A DNA stretch of 64,000 bases from Haladaptatus sp. R4 (GTDB lineage Archaea > Halobacteriota > Halobacteria > Halobacteriales > Haladaptataceae): the NCBI RefSeq assembly GCF_001625445.1, contig NZ_LWHG01000028.1, positions 248,001 to 312,000 of the forward strand, in the 5' to 3' direction. The first letter of the stretch is position 1; the number at the start of each line of letters is the position of its first letter. Positions 1 to 8,521 of this stretch are shown here, piece after piece. The position numbers and the translations under genes are program-made. The notes beneath the pieces were generated by a model. It had not been told where the DNA came from. It was given only the letters and a program-made list of their open reading frames with translations, and did not search any database.

Positions 1-426
1 GTACGGATGGATCCGCCGCGCGAACGCGCCCGCGATGAGCGTCACGTCGTAGGACGGAAACCCGATGTGGACCTTTTCGTTGTTGTCCGAATCCTTGCTG
101 AACGCCGGACGGTGTTTTCCCGGTTCGTGTTCGACCGACTCGACGCGTCCGCCCACCGGCGCGCGGTTGACGTGTACGTCCGTGACGTTCATGAACACGC
201 CGACGCGAACGCGGTCTCCTTCCTTCCGAATCACGGAGACGCGCCCGTCCGCGGGCGAGAGGATTCCCTCCACTGGTGGGTTCCGCTCCGGGTCGCGGAA
301 GAAGTGCAGGATTGCACCACCCGTCGCCAGCGCGAGCAGCGTCCCAACGGGCGAGAGGAATCCCAGCGGTCCGGCCAACAACAGCGGCGGCGCGGCGTAT
401 CGCCACGCGTCCGGAACGATCTTCAT
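1..426 (-). CDS. psd: Archaetidylserine (phosphatidylserine) decarboxylase, C-terminus cut by window edge
   Basis: Decarboxylates archaetidylserine to archaetidylethanolamine, the last step of the main aminophospholipid route in haloarchaeal membranes. The 142 visible residues begin at the ATG at 426. They show a hydrophobic N-terminal stretch (residues about 12-37), the family signature FFRDPER near residue 41, SPADGRV near 56, and FMNVTDVHVNRAP near 75, the block that carries the conserved catalytic histidine region. The C-terminal GSS-type self-cleavage site that yields the pyruvoyl group lies outside the window. The gene follows the 458-904 gene by 31 bases on the same strand, so the two are probably co-transcribed. 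The matching synthase is at 38022-38744, some 38 kb away. The other two ATGs upstream are out of frame, which fixes the start. Confidence 0.9.
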   Translation of the reverse strand, partial: MKIVPDAWRYAAPPLLLAGPLGFLSPVGTLLALATGGAILHFFRDPERNPPVEGILSPADGRVSVIRKEGDRVRVGVFMNVTDVHVNRAPVGGRVESVEHEPGKHRPAFSKDSDNNEKVHIGFPSYDVTLIAGAFARRIHPY

Positions 427-457
427 CGGTTCGACCCCCCATGCCGTGACCCGCCCA

Positions 458-904
458 TCAGTCCTGAACCGCGGTCCTGACGCGCGCCCACTTCCCCTTC
501 GATTCGAGGCGGGCCTGTAGTTCGTCGGCGTACTGCTGTGCCAACGCCTCGGCCGCCGAGAGTCGGTCCTGGTCGACGCCGGAGTCGCCGCCGCCCAACC
601 CGAGCGCGCTTTTGACGGAGCTAAACACGCCTTTACTGTCCTTTTTCGATGATTGGCCCGACATCGAGTTCATCTGCGACTGGATGTTGTCCATCTCGGG
701 CATCACCTGCTCGACCTTGCTCGTGTCCGCCACGAGTTTCGCGCGCTCGTCGTCCTCGGGGTGTTCTATCTCGAATTCCACGGCCGTCATCACCAATCCC
801 CACTCCTGCCGTGAAAACTGGGAGTTCGTCACTTCCTCCATGAACTCCCTATCGACAGCCATCCTGTCCCCCACGATCATGTCCGTCCACCGTTGTCCGC
901 TCAT
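458..904 (-). CDS. Uncharacterised haloarchaeal protein, DUF5799-like
   Basis: A 148-residue acidic soluble protein beginning MSGQRWTDMIVGDRM, with no membrane segment. The N-terminal half (to about residue 75) looks globular and is the conserved part. It is followed by a Gly/Ser/Lys-rich linker around residues 78-105 (GLGGGDSG) and a C-terminal helix rich in Ala, Gln and Glu. I recognise the DUF5799 family from its opening residues; function is unknown. I chose the ATG at 904 because the in-frame extension to 976 is not acidic and does not resemble the family. It is upstream of the decarboxylase gene on the same strand. Confidence 0.75.
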   Translation of the reverse strand: MSGQRWTDMIVGDRMAVDREFMEEVTNSQFSRQEWGLVMTAVEFEIEHPEDDERAKLVADTSKVEQVMPEMDNIQSQMNSMSGQSSKKDSKGVFSSVKSALGLGGGDSGVDQDRLSAAEALAQQYADELQARLESKGKWARVRTAVQD

Positions 905-1095
905 ACCCCACATTGATGTGGCACGAGACTTGGTGTTTTCGTCTACACTTGTGGAAAACAAGCGGTGAAGTTGCAACCGTGGTGTCGAGAATCCCGCAGT
1001 AGGGGGTTCCTACGGCGGGCGAAAGAGGGTGTAATCACTCCTTTCCGGGGAGAATATCGCCGGAATCAAAAACCGCTGGAGGAGGATGATAGCGG

Positions 1096-1371
1096 TCAGT
1101 CGTACGGGTAGCGCGCCTGGTCACCACAGTCGCAGGTAACCACGACGTGGCCGTCCTGGAGTCTGACGCGCGCGTTCTTTCCGGGGCGGAGGTAGGCGTC
1201 GCAGGCATCGCAGGTGAATCGCTTGAACTGTCTCGGGAGGGACAACCGCTGGCGTTCGGCGATTCGTCTGGCGAGGCGGACGTATTCGCGCGCTCGGTCG
1301 TCGTTACACTCTGCGGTGGCGTCCCGTGCGAGTACGGTGAGACGCTCTATTCGCTCTTGAGCTACTGTCAT
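1096..1371 (-). CDS. rnp4: Ribonuclease P protein component 4 (Rpp21 homologue)
   Basis: Protein subunit of archaeal RNase P, which removes 5' leaders from pre-tRNAs. The 91-residue product has the two helices at the N-terminus (residues 1-45, many Arg and Glu) and a zinc ribbon formed by CDAC at about 54-57 and CDC at about 80-82. This is the Rpr2/Rpp21 architecture, and the length fits the family. The start at 1371 (MTVAQERIERL) is preferred because upstream in-frame sequence is Pro/Arg-rich and not protein-like. It is divergent from the glycosyltransferase at 1537. Confidence 0.88.
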   Translation of the reverse strand: MTVAQERIERLTVLARDATAECNDDRAREYVRLARRIAERQRLSLPRQFKRFTCDACDAYLRPGKNARVRLQDGHVVVTCDCGDQARYPYD

Positions 1372-1536
1372 TCGGAATGGGGGGGTGGGGGGTTTCCGGG
1401 GCGAGACAGGACAAGGATAGAAATCGTTCCTGTATTGCCCCATGCGAGTCATGCTCGTACGGGAACAAATACTTTGCGGTCGATCAATGACTCCTTTCCG
1501 AAAGGAGTAATGGGTCACTGTGCCATCTCCCCCGCA

Positions 1537-2583
1537 GTGCGCGTACTCAACTACCTCGAACTCGAATCCGAGTTGGCCCGTAGCGGCATCGGAACCTCCA
1601 CAAAGCAGCAACGCAAGGCTCTCGCGGGGACGAGCGTGGACGTCGTCACGTCGCCGTGGAACGGAAAAACTCCCCTCCATGCACTCCCATCGGGGGCGGT
1701 AGGGAGTGGTTTCTTCGCCGATTTCGACCTCGCTCACTGCAACGTCATCGGGCCGGGGTCAATCGCCGTCGCACGCCACGCCAAGCGCAACGACATCCCG
1801 CTCGTCCTCCACGCGCACGTCACGAGCGAGGACTTCGCCGAGAGCTTTCGCGGGTCGAGCATCGCCGCGCGCCCCCTCGGTCGCTATCTGAAGTGGTTCT
1901 ATTCGCAGGCCGACCTCGTGCTCTGTCCGAGCGAATACACGAAATCCGTCCTCGAACGCTATCCCGTCGATGCGCCGATTCAGCCGATTTCGAACGGTGT
2001 TGACGCCGAATCGCTGGAGAGATTCCAGTCGTTCCGTGACGAGTACCGCGCGCGCTACGACCTGGACGGGATGGTGGTCTTCGCGCTCGGCAACGTCTTC
2101 GAGCGCAAGGGTCTCACGACGTTCTGCCGAGTGGCACAACAGACGGAGTTCGACTTCGTGTGGTTCGGAACCGTGGACGACGGCCCGCACGCCAGTTCGA
2201 CGGTCAAGCGCTGGACCGAAAACCCGCCGGACAACGTCACGTTCTCGGGGTGGGTGGAGGACAAACGCGGTGCGTTCGCGGCAGGCGACGTGTTCTGCTT
2301 CCCGGCGAAGGTCGAAAATCAGGGAATCGTCGTCCTCGAAGCGATGGCCTGCGGCAAGGCTGTCGTCCTCCGGGACATCCCCGTCTTCGACGAGTTCTTC
2401 ACGCACGGCGTGGACTGCCTGAAATGCGAGACGGAGACGGAGTTCCGCCGCGCGCTCGAACTGCTCCACCGGGATCCCGAACTACGGGAACGTCTCGGGG
2501 AGAACGCCCGTGAAACCGCGGCCGAGCACAGTTTGGAGCGGGTCGGCGAGGAACTTGTCGAGACGTATTCAAAACTGGTCTGA
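1537..2583 (+). CDS. Glycosyltransferase family 4 protein
   Basis: A GT-B fold retaining glycosyltransferase of about 348 residues, probably transferring a sugar to a lipid or polysaccharide acceptor at the inner face of the membrane; substrate unknown. The N-terminal half begins VRVLNYLELESELARSG, and the C-terminal half carries the GT4 EX7E signature ENQGIVVLE followed by MACGKAVV. The usual family start corresponds to the GTG at 1537. An in-frame ATG at 1510 preceded by GGAG is the alternative and would add nine residues. A second GT4 gene follows after 41 bases, so the two likely form an operon and may act in succession on one glycan. Confidence 0.85.
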   Translation: MRVLNYLELESELARSGIGTSTKQQRKALAGTSVDVVTSPWNGKTPLHALPSGAVGSGFFADFDLAHCNVIGPGSIAVARHAKRNDIPLVLHAHVTSEDFAESFRGSSIAARPLGRYLKWFYSQADLVLCPSEYTKSVLERYPVDAPIQPISNGVDAESLERFQSFRDEYRARYDLDGMVVFALGNVFERKGLTTFCRVAQQTEFDFVWFGTVDDGPHASSTVKRWTENPPDNVTFSGWVEDKRGAFAAGDVFCFPAKVENQGIVVLEAMACGKAVVLRDIPVFDEFFTHGVDCLKCETETEFRRALELLHRDPELRERLGENARETAAEHSLERVGEELVETYSKLV

Positions 2584-2624
2584 AGTCACAAGTCCTTAAC
2601 ACCCCGTCCTCCAATTCTCGACTA

Positions 2625-3730
2625 ATGAGCCGATGGGTCGCCGCTTTCACGGACACATATCTACCGACCATCAACGGTGTCACCTACACGATACGGACGT
2701 GGCGCGACTTCTGGGAGAAGAACGGCGGTCGAATGGACGTGGTGTATCCCCAATCCGACGGCTACACGCCGGAGCAAGGCGAACATCCCATCGGAAGCCT
2801 GCCGTTCCCGTTTTACGAGGGGTATCGACTCGGAACGCCCCGCATCCCGAAGGCCGTCCTCGACGCCGAAATCGTTCACGCGCACACCCCCTTCGCCATC
2901 GGCGTCGGCGGCCTTCGCCTCGCCCGAAAACACGACCGGCCGTTCGTGACTTCGTATCACACACCGACCGGCGAGTACGCGGATTACCTCGTCCCGAACG
3001 ACTCCGTCGCGGATTACGTCGAACGGGCCGCAGGTGCGTACGAACGGTGGTTCTTCGGGCGCTCCGATGCGGTTCTCACGCCGAGCGAGGCGACCAAACG
3101 GCACGTCGTCGAAACGGTCGGCGTCGATGCGCCGGTTCACGTCGTCCCGAACGGCGTGGACATCGAGCGGTTTCACCCGGTCGAAACCGGTGCGTTCGTC
3201 CGGAAGTACGACCTCGACGTCGACACTCCGATCATCGGCTACACCGGCCGCCACGGCTACGAAAAACGCCTCTCGGAAGTCATCGAGGCGGCGACGGGAT
3301 GGACGTCACCCTCCTCTTCGGCGGCGATGGTCCCGCCCGAAAGTCGCTCGAAAAGCAGGCGGCTGACTGTGACGCGGACGTTCGGTTCCTCGGCTTTCTC
3401 GAACGCGACGAGATGGCGGCGTTTTACACCGCCCTCGACGTGTTCGCGTTTCCGAGTCCGGTCGAAACGCAGGGGTTGGTCGCGCTCGAAGCGAACGCCT
3501 GTGGGACACCCGTCGTCGGTGCGAACGCGGGCGCGCTGTCGAACACCATCGTCGCGGGAGAAACAGGGTATCACTTCGAGAGCGGCGACATCGAGGGAAT
3601 CCGTGCCGCGATTCGCCGTGCGCTGGCGGAGCACGACGAACTTCGGGAAACGTGTCTCGCCCGGAGAAATCAGGTCAGTGTCGAACGGGCCGTCGAGCAG
3701 TTGGCGGCCGTGTACGAGAACGTCCGTTAG
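2625..3730 (+). pseudogene. Glycosyltransferase family 4 protein, split by a one-base frameshift
   Basis: The first 222 codons read MSRWVAAFTDTYLPTINGV onward in one frame, a typical haloarchaeal GT4 N-terminus with HAHTPFAIG and VPNGVDIERF. The rest (GMDVTLLFGGDGPA, then ETQGLVALEANACGTPVV with the EX7E motif) is in the frame one base back. Adding one G to the GGG at 3296-3298 joins the halves into a 368-residue family-length protein. Both halves keep conserved motifs, so the break is recent or a sequence error. The stop overlaps the stop of the convergent HD gene by four bases. It probably works with the GT4 gene just upstream. Confidence 0.85.
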
Positions 3731-4551
3731 AGTTCGACGCGCTCGACGATGTGGTCGCTTCCTTCGCGGACGTTCAGGGCGACGATACGGATGTCGTCTT
3801 CGAGTCCGGAGCCGTGGAGTTTCGCCTTCAGCAGGTTATCGACCTGATACACACCCGCGGCGTTCAGCATCTCGATTTCCACGAGGACGGGGACGGTGTC
3901 CCCTTGCCGGAGCGTGACCTTCTTGATGGCCTGACTGGAGACGGTGTTGATACCGCGGCCACCTTTCTCGTACGGGATGCGCGAGCGGCCGTGTTCCATA
4001 TCGAGCGCGTCCGAAACGCGGATGACACCCGCTTCGGTCGTGAGCGGGTCCTCTTCCGTGTGGTGACAGAGAATCGCGTGGAGGATTTCGCCCTTCATCC
4101 GCACCGTGTTTTCGACGTCGTAGAAGTTCGGCAGAACCCGGTCGAGGAGGTCGGCCGCGAGCGGAATCGAGTAGTAGGAGTGATCGTCGCGGTGGACGAT
4201 GTGACCGATGTCGTGGAGCGTCGACGCGAAGGCGATGATGACGCTCTCGTCGGATTCGTCCAGTCCCTCGTCGGCCGCACCGTTGAACTCGACGTTGCCG
4301 CGTTTCAGGAGGTCATAGAGGAGGAGCGCACGATTTCGAACGATTTCGATGTGTTTTCGCCCGTGATCGTTGTATCCCTTGCGCGTAACCGCGTTGACGT
4401 TCTGGGCGTCGAGATACGCTTGAATCTCCTCGTCGTTCGCGATGAATTCGAGCACCTCGTTCAGCTTTTCGTCGGGGAAGGCGTGTTCGGCATCCGGGTC
4501 GTAGGCATGCCGCCCGTCATCGATTTCACTTTCGGCTGGTTCCGTATCCAT
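3727..4551 (-). CDS. HD domain phosphohydrolase-like protein
   Basis: A 274-residue soluble protein of the metal-dependent HD superfamily. Candidate ligands are in NDHGRKHIEIV (about residues 61-71), HDIGH (about 115-119) and a later HHT (about 167), spaced as in HD phosphohydrolases. The first 25 residues are acidic and probably disordered. The C-terminal about 60 residues look like a separate small beta-rich domain. The substrate cannot be told; nucleotides or a signalling phosphodiester are usual for the family. Start at 4551 (MDTEPAESEID); upstream is intergenic. It is convergent with the glycosyltransferase pair. Confidence 0.8.
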   Translation of the reverse strand: MDTEPAESEIDDGRHAYDPDAEHAFPDEKLNEVLEFIANDEEIQAYLDAQNVNAVTRKGYNDHGRKHIEIVRNRALLLYDLLKRGNVEFNGAADEGLDESDESVIIAFASTLHDIGHIVHRDDHSYYSIPLAADLLDRVLPNFYDVENTVRMKGEILHAILCHHTEEDPLTTEAGVIRVSDALDMEHGRSRIPYEKGGRGINTVSSQAIKKVTLRQGDTVPVLVEIEMLNAAGVYQVDNLLKAKLHGSGLEDDIRIVALNVREGSDHIVERVEL

Positions 4552-4892
4552 GCCGACCCTATTCTCGTTCTGGAGGGAAAAGCTCTCGGGGAGCGTTCCT
4601 GATTATTTACGCACGGGTAGCCGCCACGCCGACGTTCCGTCAGCCGTTTTCGTCCATCTAGTAGGGTGTCCGACCCTCTCGGCTACGTTTGCGTCCCGAC
4701 TGCCCGTGGCAACGTACGCCGTCAGGGCGGATTACTGGCAGGCATCCGATGTCATCGTTCTGTGAGATGAGACGGGAGAGAAACGACGAGCGGGATGTTT
4801 TCGAGCAACGAAGGCGATTCGTTGCGTCGTGGTCTCGACCCTGAGAAGAGCAAAAAGCCTATAGTTGGCAATGGGTAAGAAACTGGTAGAGG
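4552..4892. other. Intergenic region between HD gene and tatA
   Basis: About 340 bases between divergent genes. I see no convincing reading frame: a 71-codon plus-strand frame at 4550-4765 lacks the acidic composition of its neighbours. The right end holds a likely tatA promoter. Confidence 0.5.
4857..4864 (+). promoter_or_regulatory. Candidate TATA box of tatA
   Basis: CCTATAGT ends about 28 bases before the ATG at 4893. That is the spacing expected for the leaderless or near-leaderless transcripts common in haloarchaea. This is inferred from position and composition only. Confidence 0.4.
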
Positions 4893-5204
4893 ATGTTCGA
4901 AATGATACCACTATTCGGGCCGATTCCCGGCGGAGCAGAACTCGTCGTGATTCTGCTCATCGCGGTTCTCCTGTTCGGTGCAAACAAGATTCCGGAACTC
5001 GCACGCTCCACGGGAGAGGCGATGGGTGAGTTCAAGAAAGGTCGTGAAGAAGTCGAGCAGGAACTCCAAGACATGCAGAGCTCCGGCACGTCCAGTCCTG
5101 CACAGGAAGTCGAGAGCGAACCCGTTTCCCCCACGGAAACCGAGACGGAGATGGAGACGGAGACGGAAACCAGCACCAACACGAAAACCGAAACCGACTC
5201 GTAG
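4893..5204 (+). CDS. tatA: Twin-arginine translocase subunit TatA/TatE family
   Basis: Pore-forming subunit of the Tat system, which exports folded proteins and is the main export route in haloarchaea. The 103-residue protein has the short N-terminal membrane helix (about residues 13-28, ELVVILLIAVLLFGANKIP). It is followed by the amphipathic helix LARSTGEAMGEFKKG and an acidic tail made of Thr-Glu repeats after residue 75. The tail is longer and more repetitive than in bacterial TatA but usual for halophiles. No TatC is in the window. Several Tat-type precursors here (GH16 at 11453, cupredoxin at 30814) are possible clients. A tRNA-Arg gene follows after 24 bases. Confidence 0.93.
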   Translation: MFEMIPLFGPIPGGAELVVILLIAVLLFGANKIPELARSTGEAMGEFKKGREEVEQELQDMQSSGTSSPAQEVESEPVSPTETETEMETETETSTNTKTETDS

Positions 5205-5228
5205 ACGTTTTTCTTCGAAATTATATGA

Positions 5229-5301
5229 GGGCGTGTGGCCTAGCGGATAGGGCGAGAGGTTCCTAACCTCTCGACCGCGGGTTCGAATCCCGCCACGCCC
5301 G
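5229..5301 (+). tRNA. tRNA-Arg (anticodon CCT)
   Basis: A full cloverleaf can be drawn. The acceptor stem is GGGCGTG with CACGCCC, the anticodon stem AGAGG/CCTCT encloses loop TTCCTAA with anticodon CCT, and the T arm is GCGGG-TTCGAAT-CCCGC with discriminator G. CCA is not encoded. No intron is seen. It reads AGG codons. Confidence 0.95.
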
Positions 5302-5554
5302 TTGACTACGCTTACGCTCCGTCAACGGGCGTGGCTTACTCCCCCTCGCTCGTTCCTCGCTCGCGGGAGTCCCGCCACGCCCGTTTTCCAGCGAACGAAG
5401 TGATGTGAAAACGGGCAAGGGATTCGAATCCTACGAGTCACAGCCCGGAACGGCGCGACTACGAGGCGCGAAGCGCCTCGATGCGAACGGCAACGCCGTG
5501 AGCAAAGCGCCGCATGCCCGGAATATCTCGTTTCACTCGCTCCCGCCACGCCCG
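5288..5554 (+). repeat. Three direct copies of the tRNA-Arg 3' end
   Basis: The 14-mer TCCCGCCACGCCCG, which is the 3' end of the tRNA-Arg gene, occurs at 5288-5301, 5370-5383 and 5541-5554. A GATTCGAATCC echo of the T arm also lies near 5410-5420. Such echoes are what successive integration and excision at a tRNA 3' end would leave. No integrase is nearby. Confidence 0.7.
5462..5480. repeat. GAA-loop palindrome
   Basis: CGAGGCGC-GAA-GCGCCTCG is a perfect 8-bp stem with a three-base loop, in the gene-free stretch after tRNA-Arg. Similar palindromes occur near 27689, 27904, 47503 and 47559. Confidence 0.7.
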
Positions 5555-5736
5555 GACTGCCTTTTCGACGTACGCTCCCGCGGCGTCTGTGTCGCGAACG
5601 AAGTGAGCAAATCGGCACCGAACGATGTGGATCGTGTGTGATCTTCGTAAAATCCCGAAGTCATGGTGAAAGATTTATTGCTCGACAACGGTGAGCGAGA
5701 AACGCGGCGTCTTCCGATGCCGCTCAAACAGCCAAG

Positions 5737-5889
5737 TCAGGCAAGACCGAGCCGTCGTGGACCGGTTCTCTTCTTACCGTTCGTGACGGTCTCGGTTCTC
5801 TCTCCCTTCCGAAGGACGGTCGGAACGACGAAATCGAGGACGTGCTCGTCGTTCGCATCGAATGTGACCCGACTCGGTCTGAAATCCAT
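5737..5889 (-). CDS. Small ORF, possible remnant
   Basis: A 50-codon frame beginning MDFRPSRVTFDAND and ending in a basic tail. The frame stays open about 20 codons further upstream, with protein-like composition (VVVRPRDPSVGDHNP), but has no start codon there and then meets a stop. It may be a decayed gene or a leaderless small protein. I recognise no family. Coding nature rests only on acidic, haloarchaeal-like composition; the rest of 5555-5960 shows nothing else. Confidence 0.25.
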   Translation of the reverse strand: MDFRPSRVTFDANDEHVLDFVVPTVLRKGERTETVTNGKKRTGPRRLGLA

Positions 5890-5987
5890 CTCGCGTATCG
5901 CGTACTCCGGGTTGTGATCCCCGACCGACGGGTCTCGCGGACGAACGACGACCGAACGTTATGTGGTTTCGTGGTGAAGGTTCCTCG

Positions 5988-6164
5988 ATGGGTCTCCTCG
6001 ACGCGGTCAGACGACTCTTCACGATAGCGGGCGACGAGTATCGGTGTGACTACTGCGGTCGCACGTTCCGGTATTCGACGGCGCTGGCGGACCTTCCCGA
6101 TCTGAACTGCCCGTACTGCGGTTCGACCGATATCGAGCGTGTAGGGGAGTCGAACGGCGGTTGA
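5988..6164 (+). CDS. Zinc-ribbon mini-protein
   Basis: A 58-residue protein with an N-terminal helix (MGLLDAVRRLF) and a rubredoxin-like zinc ribbon CDYCGRTF ... CPYCGS, four cysteines in two CxxC knuckles. Proteins of this shape are abundant in haloarchaea and mostly uncharacterised; roles in protein or RNA contacts are assumed. An in-frame ATG at 5961 would add nine residues. I prefer 5988 because MGLLD is the more typical opening. It ends 37 bases before the next gene on the same strand. Confidence 0.7.
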   Translation: MGLLDAVRRLFTIAGDEYRCDYCGRTFRYSTALADLPDLNCPYCGSTDIERVGESNGG

Positions 6165-6201
6165 CCCGGAGGACGATCGGTCGTCTAGTCGTTCGATTTC
6201 G

Positions 6202-6624
6202 ATGCAAATCGCACCAAACCTTGATGGCTCCGGTGATCGAACTTCCTCTACCGTGTTCGAGTCAGACGAAGCGTTCGTCGCCGCCCTCCAATCGAAACTC
6301 GGGTCGGCGTTGTTGGTGGTCGCCGATGCGCGACCCGACGGGTACGAACTCCTGTTCACCCGTGCCGACATCGATGGGCGATTTCGACCCGACGATTTCG
6401 AGCGACTTCACGACGAGTCGCTACTCCAAACCGAAGCGCGCGAGGACGCCGAAAACGTGTTCCGCACCGGCGCGCTGGATTTCGCCCTCTACACGTTCGA
6501 CGAAGCGGTCGTCGTCCACTTCCCGGACGAGGACGGGGCGCTGTTCGTCGCGCTCAGCGACAGCGACGTCCCGTTGCTCCCGACGATCGAACTGTGTGCG
6601 GAGTGGGTCGGGACGAGCGCGTAG
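6202..6624 (+). CDS. Uncharacterised haloarchaeal protein
   Basis: A 140-residue acidic soluble protein without membrane segments or cysteine clusters. Predicted pattern: an N-terminal helix (FVAALQSKLGSALLVVAD), then alternating strands and a second helix. The motif DSDVPLL near the C-terminus stands out. The composition matches a real haloarchaeal gene and it sits 37 bases after the zinc-ribbon gene. I do not recognise the family with certainty and assign no function. Confidence 0.65.
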   Translation: MQIAPNLDGSGDRTSSTVFESDEAFVAALQSKLGSALLVVADARPDGYELLFTRADIDGRFRPDDFERLHDESLLQTEAREDAENVFRTGALDFALYTFDEAVVVHFPDEDGALFVALSDSDVPLLPTIELCAEWVGTSA

Positions 6625-6714
6625 CGGATTCTCCGGAATTCGCCGCCCGGCGAATGTGTCCGATGGAACTATATTCTGCAGAAGATTGATCAGTAGAGAC
6701 ACGAATTCACGGTC

Positions 6715-7329
6715 ATGGTCCTCGAAACCAGTTGGACGGTGTACGACAAATTCGCTGGACTCCTCGCGCTGGCGCTGCTGTCCGGATACTATCTGGCACC
6801 GGTGCAAGGATCGATAGCGATGGCGGTGAACCTCGTTCTCAGCCCGCTTGCGACACTCCTGCCCGTCTCGGTCTTCCTGTTCGGGTTGGCCGGGACGACC
6901 GGTCTGTACTCGACGACGCTCCGACTCCTCTTGGGTGACTCCGAGAGGATGGAGCGACTACAGGAACGCATCGAGACCCTCCAGAAACGAATCTCGTCCT
7001 CGACCGAGGAGGATGGAGACGGAACCGATTCGATTGCCGACGAGCAGACGGAACTGCTGCGGAGTTGGCTTGCGATGCTGAAACTCCAGTTCCGCCCGCT
7101 GGCGTGGAGCATGCTCCTCACGGTGCCGGTGTTCCTCTGGATTCGGTGGGCAATGGCGAACCCGGCGGCGGCGACGGTTCCGCTCGCCCTCTCGCTCCCG
7201 GTCGTTGGCCACATCGCGCTGACCGCGACGCTCATCGGGCCGGTCAAGGTGTGGCTCGTGTGGTACGTCGGCGGATCGATCTCGACCAGTTTCGTCTCGC
7301 GCCGCGTGTTGTCGCGCGTTCTCGCCTAG
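6715..7329 (+). CDS. DUF106 family membrane protein (archaeal YidC/EMC3-like)
   Basis: Related to the Oxa1/YidC/EMC3/TMCO1 superfamily of membrane-protein insertases. The 204 residues show two N-terminal membrane helices (about 12-45 and 47-70), a cytoplasmic coiled coil (about 75-105, ERMERLQERIETLQKRI), and a C-terminal part with further helices. The C-terminus includes VWLVWYVGGSISTS, characteristic of DUF106. The gene stands alone between an unknown gene and a convergent dehydrogenase. Function is from family knowledge, not tested here. Confidence 0.82.
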   Translation: MVLETSWTVYDKFAGLLALALLSGYYLAPVQGSIAMAVNLVLSPLATLLPVSVFLFGLAGTTGLYSTTLRLLLGDSERMERLQERIETLQKRISSSTEEDGDGTDSIADEQTELLRSWLAMLKLQFRPLAWSMLLTVPVFLWIRWAMANPAAATVPLALSLPVVGHIALTATLIGPVKVWLVWYVGGSISTSFVSRRVLSRVLA

Positions 7330-7354
7330 AATCGGTCGAACGCTCACCGTACCG

Positions 7355-8398
7355 TCACGGCGGCGTGATGACCGCCCGACCCTCTATTTCTCCGTGTTCG
7401 AGTTTTTCCGCGACGGTGTTGATGTCGCCGAGATCGTAGCGGGAGGTTCGGAGGGAGACGTCGCCGCGTTCGACTAGCGTGACGAGTTCCTGGAGTTCGG
7501 TGTAGCGGCCGACGAGCGTGCCGCGGTAGGAGAACTCGCCGTTCACGAGCGATTGGGAGGGTTCGTGGATGTGGCCGCCGTAGCCGACGATGTGGTGATC
7601 GCCGCCGGGGGCGACGATATCCGGGGCGTAGGCGGTCGTTTCGTCCCGCCCGACGAAGTCGATGACTTGCTCGGCACCCGCGCCATCGGTGATGTCCCCG
7701 ATGACCGTCGCCACGTCCTCGGTCGTCGGATCGACCGTGTGGTGTGCGCCGAGGCTGTCGGCCAGATCGCGGGCCTCCTCCTTCACGTCGAGCGCCGTGA
7801 TTTCGGCGGCGCTCATCGCGTCGAGACACTGGAGGCCGATGTGTCCGAGTCCGCCGACCCCGATGACGACGGCGTGGTCGCCGGGGTTCAACACTCGGGT
7901 CGCTTTCTTGACCGCGTGGTAGGCCGTGATTCCGGCGTCGGCGTGGGGAGCGATCTCCACGGGGTCCACGCCGTCGGGGAGCGGGATGACCGAGCGCTCG
8001 CTGGTGAGCAAATATTCGGCGAACCCGCCGTCCGTCGTCAGTCCGGGGAACCGGACGTTTTCGCAGTACATGTCCTCGCCGAGACGGCACTGGCGGCACT
8101 GTCCGCAGGTCATCACGGGGTGGCAGATGACCGTATCACCGACGCTCACCGTTTTCACCTCGTCGCCGACTTCGACGATTTCCCCGGCGTTCTCGTGGCC
8201 GAGGGTCATCGGGAGGGTCTGTTCGACGTAGTCCGTCCACAACCCCTCGATGATGTGGTTGTCCGTCTGGCACCATCCGGCCCCCTGTACTTCGACGACG
8301 ACGTGGTCCGACTGTTCGGGTTCCGGCCTGTCGATTTCATCGATGCTGAGGCCGTTTTCCATGTCGTCGGTGTACGCGTGCAGGCGTGCGGCTTCCAT
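7355..8398 (-). CDS. NAD(P)-dependent zinc alcohol dehydrogenase (MDR family)
   Basis: A 347-residue medium-chain dehydrogenase oxidising an alcohol to an aldehyde or ketone. Catalytic zinc ligands are C43 and the GHE at 67-69. The structural zinc lobe has C98, C101, C104 and C112, and the Rossmann motif is VIGVGGLGHIG near residue 173. The sequence (GAGWCQTDNHIIEG, GGFAEYLLTSERS, DAGITAYHAVKK) resembles the alcohol dehydrogenase of bacterial propane-oxidation clusters more than generic ADHs. The divergent neighbour is an amidohydrolase of the kind found in the same clusters. The substrate (perhaps a secondary alcohol) is inferred from this context only. Confidence 0.88.
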   Translation of the reverse strand: MEAARLHAYTDDMENGLSIDEIDRPEPEQSDHVVVEVQGAGWCQTDNHIIEGLWTDYVEQTLPMTLGHENAGEIVEVGDEVKTVSVGDTVICHPVMTCGQCRQCRLGEDMYCENVRFPGLTTDGGFAEYLLTSERSVIPLPDGVDPVEIAPHADAGITAYHAVKKATRVLNPGDHAVVIGVGGLGHIGLQCLDAMSAAEITALDVKEEARDLADSLGAHHTVDPTTEDVATVIGDITDGAGAEQVIDFVGRDETTAYAPDIVAPGGDHHIVGYGGHIHEPSQSLVNGEFSYRGTLVGRYTELQELVTLVERGDVSLRTSRYDLGDINTVAEKLEHGEIEGRAVITPP

Positions 8399-8521
8399 GA
8401 CGTCTAAACCACTCCTGCTTCAGTCATAAATATTCGTGAATGAGTCACCGGGCATATGATTTGGGACACACATATTGCATGATTATACATGAAGATTATG
8501 TGAGTTCGGCCCATTACTTAG

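Noticed and set aside
4550-4765. 71-codon frame between the HD gene and tatA
   Set aside because: Composition is not acidic and the start overlaps the opposite gene's start codon; no motif.
7553-8407. 284-codon plus-strand frame opposite the alcohol dehydrogenase
   Set aside because: Antisense shadow; the minus strand has all zinc and NAD motifs of an ADH.
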